The notes under the pieces: model-generated | Told to the model about the DNA's origin: nothing | The model's input: the letters and a program-made list of their open reading frames with translations, nothing else | Databases searched by the model: none | DNA from: Streptomyces mangrovisoli | Lineage (GTDB): Bacteria > Actinomycetota > Actinomycetes > Streptomycetales > Streptomycetaceae | NCBI RefSeq assembly: GCF_000974985.2 | Contig: NZ_LAVA02000059.1 | Span: 1 to 32,610 of the forward strand | DNA length: 32,610 nt | Direction: 5' to 3' | Part shown: positions 1-8,250 of the stretch, piece by piece | Layout of the letters: each line of letters opens with the position of its first letter | Position numbering within the stretch: the first letter of the stretch is position 1 | Position numbers and translations under genes: made by a program

Positions 1-1497
1 TGGGACTTCTACAAGAACACCTTCGGCCGCAGCGGCATCAAGAACAACGGCGTGGCCGCCTACTCCCGGACCCACTACGGCAATTCGTACGTGAACGCGT
101 TCTGGGACGACAGCTGCTTCTGCATGACCTACGGCGACGGCTCCAACAACGCGGACCCGCTCACCTCGCTCGACGTGGCCGGCCACGAGATGAGCCACGG
201 CGTCACCTCCAACACCGCGGGCCTGAACTACACCGGTGAGTCCGGCGGGTTGAACGAGGCGACCTCCGACATCTTCGGCACCGGCGTCGAGTTCTACGCC
301 AACAACTCCACCGATGTCGGCGACTACCTCATCGGCGAGAAGATCGACATCAACGGCGACGGCACCCCGCTGCGCTACATGGACAAGCCCAGCAAGGACG
401 GCGGCTCCGCCGACAGCTGGTACTCAGGCGTGGGCAACCTCGACGTGCACTACTCGTCGGGCCCCGCGAACCACATGTTCTACCTGCTCTCCGAGGGCAG
501 CGGCAGCAAGGTCATCAACGGCGTCACCTACAACAGCCCCACGTCCGACGGGGTGGCGGTCACCGGCATCGGCCGCGACAAGGCGCTGCAGATCTGGTAC
601 AAGGCGCTGACGACGTACATGACGTCGACGACCAACTACGCCTCGGCCCGCACCGCCGCCCTCAGCGCGGCCGGCGCGCTCTACGGCACCAGCTCGGCGG
701 AGTACGCGGCGGTCGGCAACGCCTTCGCGGGCATCGCCGTCGGCGGCCACATCACGCCGCCCAGCAGCGGCGTCACGGTGACCAACCCCGGCAGCCAGTC
801 CTCGACCGTCGGCACCGCGGTGAGCCTGCAGATCTCGGCCAGCAGCACCAACAGCGGCTCGCTCAGCTACGCCGCCAGCGGTCTGCCCACCGGCCTGTCG
901 ATCAACAGCTCCACCGGCGCCATCTCGGGCACCCCGACCACGGCCGGGACCTACAGCACGACCGTCACGGTCACCGACTCCACCGGCGCGACCGGCACGG
1001 CGTCGTTCACCTGGACCGTGAGTTCGAGCGGTGGCGGCGGCACCTGCACCTCCTCGCAGCTGCTGACCAACCCGGGCTTCGAGTCGGGCAGCACCGGATG
1101 GACCGCGACCAGCGGGGTCATCACCACCGACTCCGGTGAGGCGTCGCACGCCGGCTCGTACAAGGCGTGGCTCGACGGCTACGGCTCCAGCCACACCGAC
1201 ACGCTCTCGCAGTCGGTCACCGTCCCGTCCGGGTGCAAGGCGACCTTCACCTTCTACCTGCACATCGACACCGCCGAGACGACCACCAGCACGGCGTACG
1301 ACAAGCTGACCGTCACGGCCGGTTCGACGACCCTGGCCACCTACTCCAACCTCAACAAGGCGACCGGCTACACCCAGAAGTCGTTCGACCTCTCCTCCTA
1401 CGCGGGCACCACGGTGACGCTGAAGTGGAGCGGCGTCGAGGACTCCTCGCTCCAGACCAGCTTCGTGGTCGACGACACCGCCGTCACGACCAGCTGA
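1..1497 (+). CDS. Secreted M4-family (thermolysin-like) metallopeptidase, 3' part only
   Basis: The reading frame is open from the first base, so the N-terminal signal peptide, propeptide and part of the catalytic domain lie outside the window; 498 residues remain. The zinc site is visible as HEMSH at partial residues 62-66, with the third ligand in GLNEATSD (Glu86). The transition-state histidine lies in DVHYSSGPANHMF near residue 150. These are the diagnostic M4 motifs. After the protease (to about residue 240) comes a region rich in Ser/Thr/Gly resembling a putative-Ig (He_PIG) fold (about 250-340). A Gly-rich linker then leads to a C-terminal beta-sandwich-like domain starting with a LLTNPGFESG motif (about 345-498), of the kind that binds polymers or carbohydrate. 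Family knowledge implies an extracellular zinc endopeptidase. The architecture is inferred from motifs and composition. The gene ends with TGA just before a strong hairpin. Confidence 0.93.
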   Translation, partial: WDFYKNTFGRSGIKNNGVAAYSRTHYGNSYVNAFWDDSCFCMTYGDGSNNADPLTSLDVAGHEMSHGVTSNTAGLNYTGESGGLNEATSDIFGTGVEFYANNSTDVGDYLIGEKIDINGDGTPLRYMDKPSKDGGSADSWYSGVGNLDVHYSSGPANHMFYLLSEGSGSKVINGVTYNSPTSDGVAVTGIGRDKALQIWYKALTTYMTSTTNYASARTAALSAAGALYGTSSAEYAAVGNAFAGIAVGGHITPPSSGVTVTNPGSQSSTVGTAVSLQISASSTNSGSLSYAASGLPTGLSINSSTGAISGTPTTAGTYSTTVTVTDSTGATGTASFTWTVSSSGGGGTCTSSQLLTNPGFESGSTGWTATSGVITTDSGEASHAGSYKAWLDGYGSSHTDTLSQSVTVPSGCKATFTFYLHIDTAETTTSTAYDKLTVTAGSTTLATYSNLNKATGYTQKSFDLSSYAGTTVTLKWSGVEDSSLQTSFVVDDTAVTTS

Positions 1498-1511
1498 CCT
1501 CGCACCACGCA

Positions 1512-1550
1512 GCGATCCCGCACACGGAGGCCGTCCGTGTGCGGGATCGC
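1512..1550. terminator. Perfect 17-bp hairpin between convergent genes
   Basis: Arms 1512-1528 and 1534-1550 are perfectly complementary (17 bp) around a 5-nt loop. The hairpin sits 14 nt after the protease stop and 32 nt before the end of the convergent hydrolase gene, so it can serve both strands. No U-tract follows, which is usual for Streptomyces terminators. Confidence 0.85.
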
Positions 1551-1582
1551 GTGCGTTCGCCCGCGGCGACGGTGACGGAACG

Positions 1583-2338
1583 TCAGAAGGTGCGCGCCAG
1601 AAGGTCCATGAGCGCCGCCCAGTGCCGCTCGTCGCCCTCCTTCTGGTACGACGCGGTGTCGGCCTGGGTGTAGCCGTGCGGCGCGTCGGGGTAGACCTCG
1701 GCGGTGAAGCGCACGCCCGCCGCGGTCAGCGTGTCCGCCAGCAGCCGCTGCTGCTCCGGCGGCATCGACGGGTCGTGGTCGGCGTGCCCGAAGTACAGCT
1801 CCGCGGTCACGTCCTTCGCGAACACGTGCGGGCTGTCCGGGGCGTCGGTCGCGAGCCGCCCGCCGTGGAAGCCGGCGGCGGCGGCCACCCGGTCGGGGTG
1901 CGTCCCGGCGGTGATCAGGGCGAGCCGGGCGCCCATGCAGTAACCGGTGATCGCCACCGGCCCGTCGGCGGCCGCCGGGCACGCCTCCAGCCAGCTCAGA
2001 TAGGCGCCCGCGTCGCGCCGCGCGAGGTCGGGCGTCATCGACTGGACGAGCGGGAAGACCTTCTCCCAGATCTCCGGCCGGGCGGCCGGGTCGATGAACT
2101 CCGGCAGCTCCGCGACGGGCGAACGGCCGTGCCGGTAGAAGACGTTGGGGACGAGAACGGTGTAACCGGCCGCCGCGATCCGGTCGGCCATCCCCTTCAG
2201 ATGGGGCCGCAGCCCGAACGCGTCCTGGTAGAGCAGGACGGCCGGACGGGGACTCGCGTCATCGGGGTGCACCAGGTAGGCGTCGGCGGTGCCGTCCTCG
2301 GTGGGGATGTCGACGGCTGTGCCCTGTACGGCGGTCAT
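1583..2338 (-). CDS. Dienelactone hydrolase family protein
   Basis: The gene encodes a 251-residue alpha/beta hydrolase, the usual family length. The nucleophile elbow is GYCMG with Cys134, the cysteine nucleophile that separates dienelactone hydrolases from serine hydrolases. The acid is in HADHD (Asp187 or Asp189) and the histidine in DAPHGY (His221). An early LLYQDAFGL segment fits the oxyanion region. The start is an ATG ending at 2338, preceded by AGGAGG (2349-2354) at 10-nt spacing; a longer upstream reading frame lacks a comparable ribosome-binding site. The family cleaves lactone or ester bonds of small cytoplasmic substrates such as dienelactones. The substrate here cannot be told, as no catechol-pathway genes lie nearby. 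It lies downstream of the YrdC-like gene with a 127-nt gap. Confidence 0.88.
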   Translation of the reverse strand: MTAVQGTAVDIPTEDGTADAYLVHPDDASPRPAVLLYQDAFGLRPHLKGMADRIAAAGYTVLVPNVFYRHGRSPVAELPEFIDPAARPEIWEKVFPLVQSMTPDLARRDAGAYLSWLEACPAAADGPVAITGYCMGARLALITAGTHPDRVAAAAGFHGGRLATDAPDSPHVFAKDVTAELYFGHADHDPSMPPEQQRLLADTLTAAGVRFTAEVYPDAPHGYTQADTASYQKEGDERHWAALMDLLARTF

Positions 2339-2465
2339 GGCGGGGATGCCTCCTGCGAAGTCGTCGCCGGGGCGCGGGTGACCCGGCGCGGTCTGAGGGA
2401 CCCATCGTGACACGCAAGATCCACGCCGCGGCGGGCGGACCCCCACCGCGGCACCCGGCCCGTCG

Positions 2466-3086
2466 TCACTCGAAGCGGCTCGGGTCGCCGGCGCCGTAGC
2501 GGACGATCTCCGCCTCGCCGCTGGAGTAGTCGACGACGGTGGTCGGCTCGGTACCGCACTCGCCGGAGTCGACGACCGCGTCCAGCACATGGTCCAGCTG
2601 GTCCTTGATCTCCCAGCCCTGCGTCATCGGCTCCTTCTCGTCCGGCAGCAGCAGCGTGCTGGACAGCAGCGGCTCGCCCAGCTCGGCCAGGAGCGCCTGC
2701 GTGACCACATGGTCCGGGATGCGCACGCCGACCGTCTTCTTGCGGGGGTGCATCAGCTTGCGCGGCACCTCCCGCGTGGCCGGGAGGATGAAGGTGTAGC
2801 TGCCCGGTGTCGACGCCTTGACCGCGCGGAACACGTTGTTGTCGACCTGCACGAACTGCCCCAGCTGTGCGAAGTCCCGGCACACCAGGGTGAAGTGGTG
2901 CCGGTCGTCGAGCCGGCGGATGGTACGGATGCGGTCCATGCCGTCACGGCTGCCCAGCTGGCAGCCCAGGGCGTAACAGGAGTCGGTCGGATACGCGATC
3001 AGCGCCCCCTGGCGCACGCTGTCCGCGATCTGCGCGATGGTGCGCGGCTGAGGGTTGTCGGGGTGCACGTCGAAGTACTTCGCCAT
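2466..3086 (-). CDS. YrdC/Sua5/YciO-type protein (L-threonylcarbamoyladenylate synthase family)
   Basis: The gene encodes 206 residues. The YrdC fold signature is seen in the segment GALIAYPTDSCYALGC (about 28-43), followed by KKTVGVRIPDH, the KxR-type nucleotide/RNA-binding motif region, and LLSSTLLL further on. The N-terminal sequence AKYFDVHPDNPQPR and the length match the YciO branch rather than long Sua5 proteins. True TsaC/Sua5 enzymes make threonylcarbamoyl-AMP for the t6A37 tRNA modification; the YciO branch has a related but less certain role. Function should therefore be read as a t6A-type carbamoylation domain of unproven substrate. The ATG at 3086 lacks a clear ribosome-binding site, and a -10-like TAAGCT ends only 6 nt before it, so the message may be leaderless. 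Confidence 0.88.
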   Translation of the reverse strand: MAKYFDVHPDNPQPRTIAQIADSVRQGALIAYPTDSCYALGCQLGSRDGMDRIRTIRRLDDRHHFTLVCRDFAQLGQFVQVDNNVFRAVKASTPGSYTFILPATREVPRKLMHPRKKTVGVRIPDHVVTQALLAELGEPLLSSTLLLPDEKEPMTQGWEIKDQLDHVLDAVVDSGECGTEPTTVVDYSSGEAEIVRYGAGDPSRFE

Positions 3087-3485
3087 TCACCGAGCTTATG
3101 CCGACCGCGCGCGGTTCCCGCGCGGACGGGCCGCGGCCCGTCCCCGATGCGGACCGCCCGGCGGGCGGGAGCGGCCGTGCCGCGACGCCCTGCGGTGGGC
3201 GCGCGCGGAAAAACGGACCGGAATTCGGTGGAGTACCGCGGCGCCGGGCGGGAACCCGCACAGCAGAGCGCTCGGGGCGTCCCCCCGCCCCCGAGTCCGG
3301 CCGGCTCCGCGGTCATTCCGTCCCCCGGGACTGCCCGCGGACCGGCCCGCTCCCACGCCCTGTCGTCCTGCCCCCGGAGCCCGGTGACGACCGGACATCG
3401 CCCCGACCGGGGATCCGTGCCGCCATGTCAGGTAACGTCACGGGCGTATGGCCAGGTCAACGCGGAGAACGAGGGGAAGACCGAG
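3087..3485. other. Intergenic region between divergent yrdC-like and PucR-like genes
   Basis: This stretch of about 400 bp separates two divergent genes and must hold both promoters. Apart from the -10-like element next to the minus-strand gene and the ribosome-binding site AGGGGA (about 3472-3477) of the plus-strand gene, I see no clear operator, hairpin or small gene. Its open frames on both strands have no start with a ribosome-binding site. Confidence 0.5.
3093..3098 (-). promoter_or_regulatory. Possible -10 element for a leaderless yrdC-like mRNA
   Basis: On the minus strand TAAGCT (matching TANNNT) lies exactly 6 nt upstream of the ATG at 3086, which would put the transcription start on or next to the A of the start codon. 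No convincing -35 was found at 16-19 nt upstream. Leaderless transcripts are common in Streptomyces, so the arrangement is plausible but unproven. Confidence 0.35.
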
Positions 3486-5012
3486 GTGGCTGGCGGAAAG
3501 GACCCGGACCCGCGCGGCGGCGCGCCGCACGGAGGGCGGCCCACCTGGGCCGAACAGCTCCTCGACCAGCTCCGCCCGACCGGACGCGACCTGCGCAAGG
3601 TCGTCGAGTGGCTGGCCGGTGCCGTGCACGGATCCGCGGCCCTGCTCGACCACCGGCAGCGCCCCCTCGCCGGGGACCACCGGCTGCCCGTGGACCGCGG
3701 CCTCGTGGCCGACATCGTCGCCGGACGGATCTCCTCCGCGGCCCTCCAGGACGGCGACCGCCACGTCCGCCTCGTCGCGGTCGGCCCCGTGCACCCGGCC
3801 CCGGCGGGGGTCCTCGCCGTGGTCCGCACGGCCCCCTTCGACCGGCGCGCCGCCGACATCGTCGCCCAGACCGCCGGCGTCCTCGAACTGCTGCTGCGGG
3901 AACGCGAACTGACCGTCGCCGGGCGCCTCCTGGAGCGTGCCACCGCCGACCTGCGCCTCGCCATCCTGCAACTGCTGATGGTCGAGGACACCGTCTCCGC
4001 CCGCCGGGTCGCCGCCGGGCTCTGGCCCGGCCTGCTCGACACCGACACGGCCTGCGTCTACGTCGTCGAGAGCTCCCCGGAAGAGCGCGACCGGCTGGCC
4101 GCCGCGTGCGCGGAGGCGACGGCGGGACACGTGCTCGTCGTGTGCTGCCCCGCCATGGACGGCCATGTCATCGTCCTGGCGCCCGGCGCCGCCCCGGCCG
4201 AACAACTGCGCCTGCTCGTCGGCCGCCACCCCGACACCTTCCTCGGCGGCAGCGCCCGGCAGAGCCTCGCCCGGACCGCCGCGGCCTACGGGCAGGCCGT
4301 CAGCGCCCTCGCCGTCGCCCGCCACCGCCCCGACCAGGCGGCGGTGTACGCGGAGCGCACCCATCCCGAGCGGCTGATGGATCCCGCCGCCCTCGAAGCC
4401 TGGTCGGCGGCGCTGCTGCGCCCCCTGGACGCGCTGGCCCACCACGTCCGGGCCGAGCTGATCGCCACCACCCGGCTGGGCCTGGAGTTCACCGCCGTGA
4501 GCGCCGCCAAGGTGCTCGGCGTCAGCCGCAACACCGTCCGCGCCCGCATGGACCGCGTCGAGGCACTGCTCGGCACGGACCTCTCCGACCTCACCGTCCG
4601 CGCCGCCGTCCACCTCGCGCTCAACACCCGGGCGATGGGCGGCGACGGCGCCACCGCCGGGGCCGCGCGCGCCGTGCGGCTCGGCGACCTGCTGGCCGGG
4701 ACCGCGCTGCGGATCTGGGCCCACGACCTGCTGGAGCGGCTGACCCGGGACGGGCGGGACCTGCGCCGCACGGTGCGCGCCTGGATCGCGGCCGGCGGCA
4801 ACGCCGAACGCGCCGCGCTCGACCTCGGGGTCCATCCGCAGACCGTCCGCGAGCACGTGCGCGGCGCGGAACCGGTGCTCGAACGGCAACTGCTGGCCGC
4901 GGGCAGCGATCTCTACGAGGTCGTCCTCGCCCATCTGGTCGTCGGTGAGCTCGGCGAACCCGGCCTGCGCCCCCGCAAACCGGATCAACCGGACTCACCT
5001 GTGCACGGGTGA
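3486..5012 (+). CDS. PucR-like transcriptional regulator with two helix-turn-helix regions
   Basis: The gene encodes 508 residues from a GTG at 3486, chosen because GAGGGGA ends 8 nt upstream; the frame stays open far upstream without other support. The N-terminal 130 or so residues look like a small sensory domain (LLDHRQRPLAGDHRLPVDRG, then LVAVGPVHPAPAGVLAVV). A GGDEF-like/CdaR middle follows (about 140-300). The segment SAAKVLGVSRNTVRARMDRV (about 341-360) is the typical PucR C-terminal helix-turn-helix (HTH_30). Unusually, a second such region follows about 80 residues later, with NAERAALDLGVHPQTVREHV near residue 440-458. PucR-type proteins sense small metabolites and bind DNA; target genes are unknown. 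It is convergent with the P450 gene and has no partner in the same direction. Confidence 0.8.
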   Translation: MAGGKDPDPRGGAPHGGRPTWAEQLLDQLRPTGRDLRKVVEWLAGAVHGSAALLDHRQRPLAGDHRLPVDRGLVADIVAGRISSAALQDGDRHVRLVAVGPVHPAPAGVLAVVRTAPFDRRAADIVAQTAGVLELLLRERELTVAGRLLERATADLRLAILQLLMVEDTVSARRVAAGLWPGLLDTDTACVYVVESSPEERDRLAAACAEATAGHVLVVCCPAMDGHVIVLAPGAAPAEQLRLLVGRHPDTFLGGSARQSLARTAAAYGQAVSALAVARHRPDQAAVYAERTHPERLMDPAALEAWSAALLRPLDALAHHVRAELIATTRLGLEFTAVSAAKVLGVSRNTVRARMDRVEALLGTDLSDLTVRAAVHLALNTRAMGGDGATAGAARAVRLGDLLAGTALRIWAHDLLERLTRDGRDLRRTVRAWIAAGGNAERAALDLGVHPQTVREHVRGAEPVLERQLLAAGSDLYEVVLAHLVVGELGEPGLRPRKPDQPDSPVHG

Positions 5013-5084
5013 GCCGTCCGGGCGGCGAAAAGGGCATCGCCGCGATTCCCATCGGCCGCCCCCGCACGTAGGTTCAGGACTCCG

Positions 5085-5123
5085 CGGGGGGACGACCGGC
5101 ACGGGGGACCGGTCGGGCCCCCG
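5085..5123. terminator. Bidirectional terminator hairpin between convergent genes
   Basis: The outer arms CGGGGG (5085-5090) and CCCCCG (5118-5123) and the inner arms CGACCGG (5093-5099) and CCGGTCG (5109-5115) form a 13-bp stem. A 2x2 internal loop interrupts it and a 9-nt loop closes it. It lies between the stops of the regulator (5012) and the P450 (5160), so it can terminate both. Confidence 0.75.
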
Positions 5124-5159
5124 CCCCGATCTCGTGCCACGGGCGCTGCGCGCCCCGGT

Positions 5160-6392
5160 TCAGCCCTGGAGCCGTACCGGGATCTCCTGCCAGCCGAAGG
5201 CGATGAACGACGGCACCTGGCGCAGCTCGTCCTCGGTGAACGCCGGCCGCAGGTCCGGGAACCGGTCGAACAGCGCGGGCAGCGCGGTGAGCGCCTCGAC
5301 CCGGGCCAGCGGGGCACCGATGCAGCGGTGCACCCCGATGCCGAACGCCAGATGGTCGTCCGCCCCGCGCGAGGCGTCGAAGGCGTCCGCCTCCGGGCCG
5401 TAGTGCGCGGGGTCCAGACCCGCCGCCGCGTACGTCGTGATGATCGCGTCCCCGGCCGGGATCGTGACGTCGCCGACGGTGATGTCGGCGACCGCGAAGC
5501 GCAGCGGCAGCGACGCGATCGACGGATGCACCCGCAGCGTCTCCTCCACCACCGCCTCCCAGCCGATCTCGCCCGCCCGGACCGCGGCCAGCTGCTCCGG
5601 GTGGCGCAGCAGCGCGACGACCGCGTTGCCGATCAGGTTGACCGTCGTCTCGAAGCCGGCACCGATCACGAGCAGCAGCGTGTACACGAGCTCCTCGTCG
5701 CTCAGCCGGTCGCCGTCCTCGTCGCGGACCCGGATCAGCTCGGTCGTCAGGTCGTCGCCCGGCCGCTCCCGCTTCTCCGCGATGAGCCCGCCCAGCACCA
5801 CCCCGATCTGCTCCTGCACGAACGCCGCGTGCTCCGGGGTGGGGTCGGAGGTGTCCATGATGGCCGCGATGAGCCGGGCCGTGGCCTCGCGCAGCCCGTC
5901 GGGCACGCCGAACAGCTCGCAGATGATCCGCATCGGCAGCGGATGCGCGAGCCCCGCCCGCACGTCGACCGGCCCGCCCGCCGCGCCCTTCGCCGCCAGC
6001 GCGTCGAGCAGCTCCGCCGTCACCGCCTCGACCCGGGCCCGCATCGCCTCGGTGCGCCGGTGGGTGAAGCTCGGCGCGACCAGCTTGCGCAGCCGGGTGT
6101 GGTCGGGGCCGTAGGTCGAGAGCATGTTGACCACGCCCACCCAGCCCAGGATCCAGCCCCAGGAGGGGTGTTCGGGCAGCTCGGCCCACAACGCCCAGTG
6201 CTGCCGCGGGTCCTTGCTGACCTTCGGGTCGAGGATGAGTTCCTTGAGGACGTCGTAACCGGTCGGCGCCCAGGCCGGGATGGAACCGGGCAGCTCGACG
6301 GGGACGATCGGGCCGAGCGCGCGCAACCGGGCGCTCTCGGCGGGTATGTCCGCGCCGAACGGGTCGAGGGCGATGCGGTCGGTGACGGTCAC
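5160..6392 (-). CDS. Cytochrome P450, CYP154-like, conservon-associated
   Basis: The gene encodes 410 residues, typical of soluble bacterial P450s. The heme-thiolate loop reads FGIGVHRCIG with its cysteine near residue 353. The K-helix motif is intact (EETLR), and the I-helix oxygen-activation motif is GAGFETT. The GTG start at 6392 overlaps the TGA of the preceding P450 as GTGA and has AGGAGA 6 nt upstream. In Streptomyces a CYP157/CYP154 pair commonly ends a conservon, and the position here fits that pattern. Family naming is by context and motif only, without an identity calculation. It would oxidise a small organic substrate using electrons from ferredoxin and ferredoxin reductase, neither of which is encoded in this window. 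Confidence 0.92.
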   Translation of the reverse strand: MTVTDRIALDPFGADIPAESARLRALGPIVPVELPGSIPAWAPTGYDVLKELILDPKVSKDPRQHWALWAELPEHPSWGWILGWVGVVNMLSTYGPDHTRLRKLVAPSFTHRRTEAMRARVEAVTAELLDALAAKGAAGGPVDVRAGLAHPLPMRIICELFGVPDGLREATARLIAAIMDTSDPTPEHAAFVQEQIGVVLGGLIAEKRERPGDDLTTELIRVRDEDGDRLSDEELVYTLLLVIGAGFETTVNLIGNAVVALLRHPEQLAAVRAGEIGWEAVVEETLRVHPSIASLPLRFAVADITVGDVTIPAGDAIITTYAAAGLDPAHYGPEADAFDASRGADDHLAFGIGVHRCIGAPLARVEALTALPALFDRFPDLRPAFTEDELRQVPSFIAFGWQEIPVRLQG

Positions 6393-7627
6393 GACGACTC
6401 TCCTGGCTGGTCGGGGGAGCGGGGGGTGAAGCGGACGGGCAGCGCGGTCAGCGAGCGGTGGAAGGGCCCCGGCCGCCAGTCGAGGCTGTCGCGCGGCACG
6501 ACGGGTTCGAGGTCGGGCAGCCACTGGGTGAGCCGCTCGATCGCCTCGGTCGCGATGAGCAGCGTGTGCTGCCGCACCGGGCAGGCGTGCGGACCCGCCG
6601 ACCACGACAGGTGCGAGGCGTCCCTCGGGTGGCGTCCGCCGGTCGCCGCCTGCTCGGCGAAGTGGCCCAGCGCGCCGTAGGAGACGACGATCGGCACGGC
6701 CGCCCTGATCCACGCGCCGTGGAACGAGACCGCCGAACGGGCGAAGTGCACCCCGTAGTTGGCCAACGGGGTCTCGTGGTGCAGGACTTCGAGGACGGCG
6801 TCCGTGACGGGGCGGGCGCCGCTGGTGAGCGTCGAGTAGTACTCCGCGTTGCCGAGGATCCGCGACAGCGCGTTCGCCACCAGGTTCGCGGTCGGCTCGT
6901 GCCCGGCGCCGAAGGTGAGGAAGATCTGCCAGGTGACCTCCTCGGCGGTCAGCCCTGCGGGGTGGTCGAGCAGCCAGCTGGGCAGATCGTCGCCGCGCCG
7001 CTCGCTCTTCGCGGCGATGAGTTCGAGCACGTACGCGCCGAACTCGGCCTCGCCCTCGGCCGCCTGGGCGCCGCCCTCCATCATCTTGGCGAGCCCGCGC
7101 TCCAGCCGGTCGCCCTGGCTGTCGGGCAGCCCGAACAGGTTGTTGAAGACCAGCGCCATCAGCGGCCGCGCGAAGTCGCCCACCAGGTCGGCCTCGCCGC
7201 GCGGCCCGAACCGGCCGACCAGCAGCCGTACCGCCCGGTGCACACGGGCCCGCAGGTCGTGCGGCTCGACCCGGTCGAAGACGTCGATCAGCGAGCGCCG
7301 GTAGCGGATGTGCTCGCCGTCGTCCGCGAACAGCGCGTTGGGCCGCCAGCGCATCATGCCGAGGACGGGCGAGTCGTCGGCGACGGTCGTCTCCCACGGC
7401 CGCGGGTCGTGCGAGAACGTCTCCGTGTCCTGCAGCAGGTCCAGCGCGGCCGCGCGGTCGGTGACGACGTACGCCGGTACGCCGGGCGCGAGTTCGCCCC
7501 AGCCGACCGGGCCCTGCGCGCGCAGGGCGGCGTAGTAGCGGTGCGGGTCGTGGGCGAAGCCGTCCTCCCACAGCCGTACCGGCACGGTGAGGGAGAAGGA
7601 CTGCTGGGCGGGGGGATGGGTGGTCAC
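6389..7627 (-). CDS. Cytochrome P450-like protein with altered K-helix, CYP157-like
   Basis: The gene encodes 412 residues with a P450 fold. The I-helix segment is FGAGHEPTAN, and the heme loop is WSAGPHACP, with the thiolate cysteine kept but Trp replacing the usual Phe. The normally invariant K-helix ExxR is EVLH, so the arginine is missing. Loss of ExxR is documented for the CYP157 family, whose members sit in conservons next to CYP154 genes, which is the arrangement here. The GTG start at 7627 overlaps the TGA of the GTPase gene (GTGA), giving translational coupling. Whether it is a working monooxygenase or a structural/regulatory partner of the conservon is unknown. Confidence 0.88.
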   Translation of the reverse strand: MTTHPPAQQSFSLTVPVRLWEDGFAHDPHRYYAALRAQGPVGWGELAPGVPAYVVTDRAAALDLLQDTETFSHDPRPWETTVADDSPVLGMMRWRPNALFADDGEHIRYRRSLIDVFDRVEPHDLRARVHRAVRLLVGRFGPRGEADLVGDFARPLMALVFNNLFGLPDSQGDRLERGLAKMMEGGAQAAEGEAEFGAYVLELIAAKSERRGDDLPSWLLDHPAGLTAEEVTWQIFLTFGAGHEPTANLVANALSRILGNAEYYSTLTSGARPVTDAVLEVLHHETPLANYGVHFARSAVSFHGAWIRAAVPIVVSYGALGHFAEQAATGGRHPRDASHLSWSAGPHACPVRQHTLLIATEAIERLTQWLPDLEPVVPRDSLDWRPGPFHRSLTALPVRFTPRSPDQPGESS

Positions 7628-8250
7628 CGGCGCTCCGGGGGTCGGCGGTCGATCAGATGCTGGACGAGGGCGAGCAGCGCGTCGACGCAGGACCCCGCCT
7701 CGCGCGCGTCGCAGGTCACCAACGGGGTGCCCGGCTCCAGGTCCAGGGCGGCGCGCAGCTGTTCGGGGGTGTGGTGGCGGGGCGCGTCCGGGAAGGTGTT
7801 GAGGGCGACGGCGTACGGCAGTCCGGACTCCTCGACCAGACCCAGCACGTCGAAGGAGGCGTCGAGGCGGCGGCTGTCGACCAGCACGAGCGCGCCGAGC
7901 GCCCCGTAGGCGATGTCGTCCCACAGCGCCCGGAACCGCTCCTGCCCGGGGGTGCCGAACATGTACAGCACCACCCCGCCGGGCAGGCTGATCCGGCCGA
8001 AGTCGATGGCCACCGTGGTGGACGTCTTCTCGCGCACCCCGTCGAGGTCGTCGACCTGCGCGGACGCCTCGGTGAGCCGTTCCTCGGTGTGCAGCGGGCG
8101 GATCTCCGAGACGGAGTCGATGAGCGTGGTCTTGCCCACCCCGAAGGGGCCCGCGACCAGGATCTTCACCAGATCGCGGGCGGTGTCGGGCAGGTGGATG
8201 CCCGGCCGGGATGCGGTCGGCCTAGTGCTGCTTGAGGGCGCGGAGGCCAT
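7624..8250 (-). CDS. cvnD: Conservon CvnD: Ras/MglA-like small GTPase
   Basis: The gene encodes 208 residues. The P-loop is GPFGVGKTT (34-42). The switch II/G3 region is FGTPGQERF, and NTFP takes the place of the canonical NKxD specificity motif, as is common in this bacterial family. A 20-residue N-terminal Ser/Pro/Thr extension precedes the domain. The start ATG at 8250 lies inside the end of cvnC (29-nt overlap), so the two are translationally coupled. CvnD is the output GTPase of the four-protein conservon complex, thought to work like a eukaryotic G-protein module at the membrane with CvnA. Its effectors are unknown; the coupled P450 genes are candidates by position. Confidence 0.93.
   Translation of the reverse strand: MASAPSSSTRPTASRPGIHLPDTARDLVKILVAGPFGVGKTTLIDSVSEIRPLHTEERLTEASAQVDDLDGVREKTSTTVAIDFGRISLPGGVVLYMFGTPGQERFRALWDDIAYGALGALVLVDSRRLDASFDVLGLVEESGLPYAVALNTFPDAPRHHTPEQLRAALDLEPGTPLVTCDAREAGSCVDALLALVQHLIDRRPPERR

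Noticed and set aside
424..1263. Minus-strand frame opposite the metallopeptidase
   Set aside because: Arg/Gly/Ala-rich shadow of the protease gene with no recognisable motif.
2589..3485. Upstream extension of the PucR-like gene to 807 codons
   Set aside because: The extension runs antisense through the YrdC-like gene and has no ribosome-binding site; the GTG at 3486 does.
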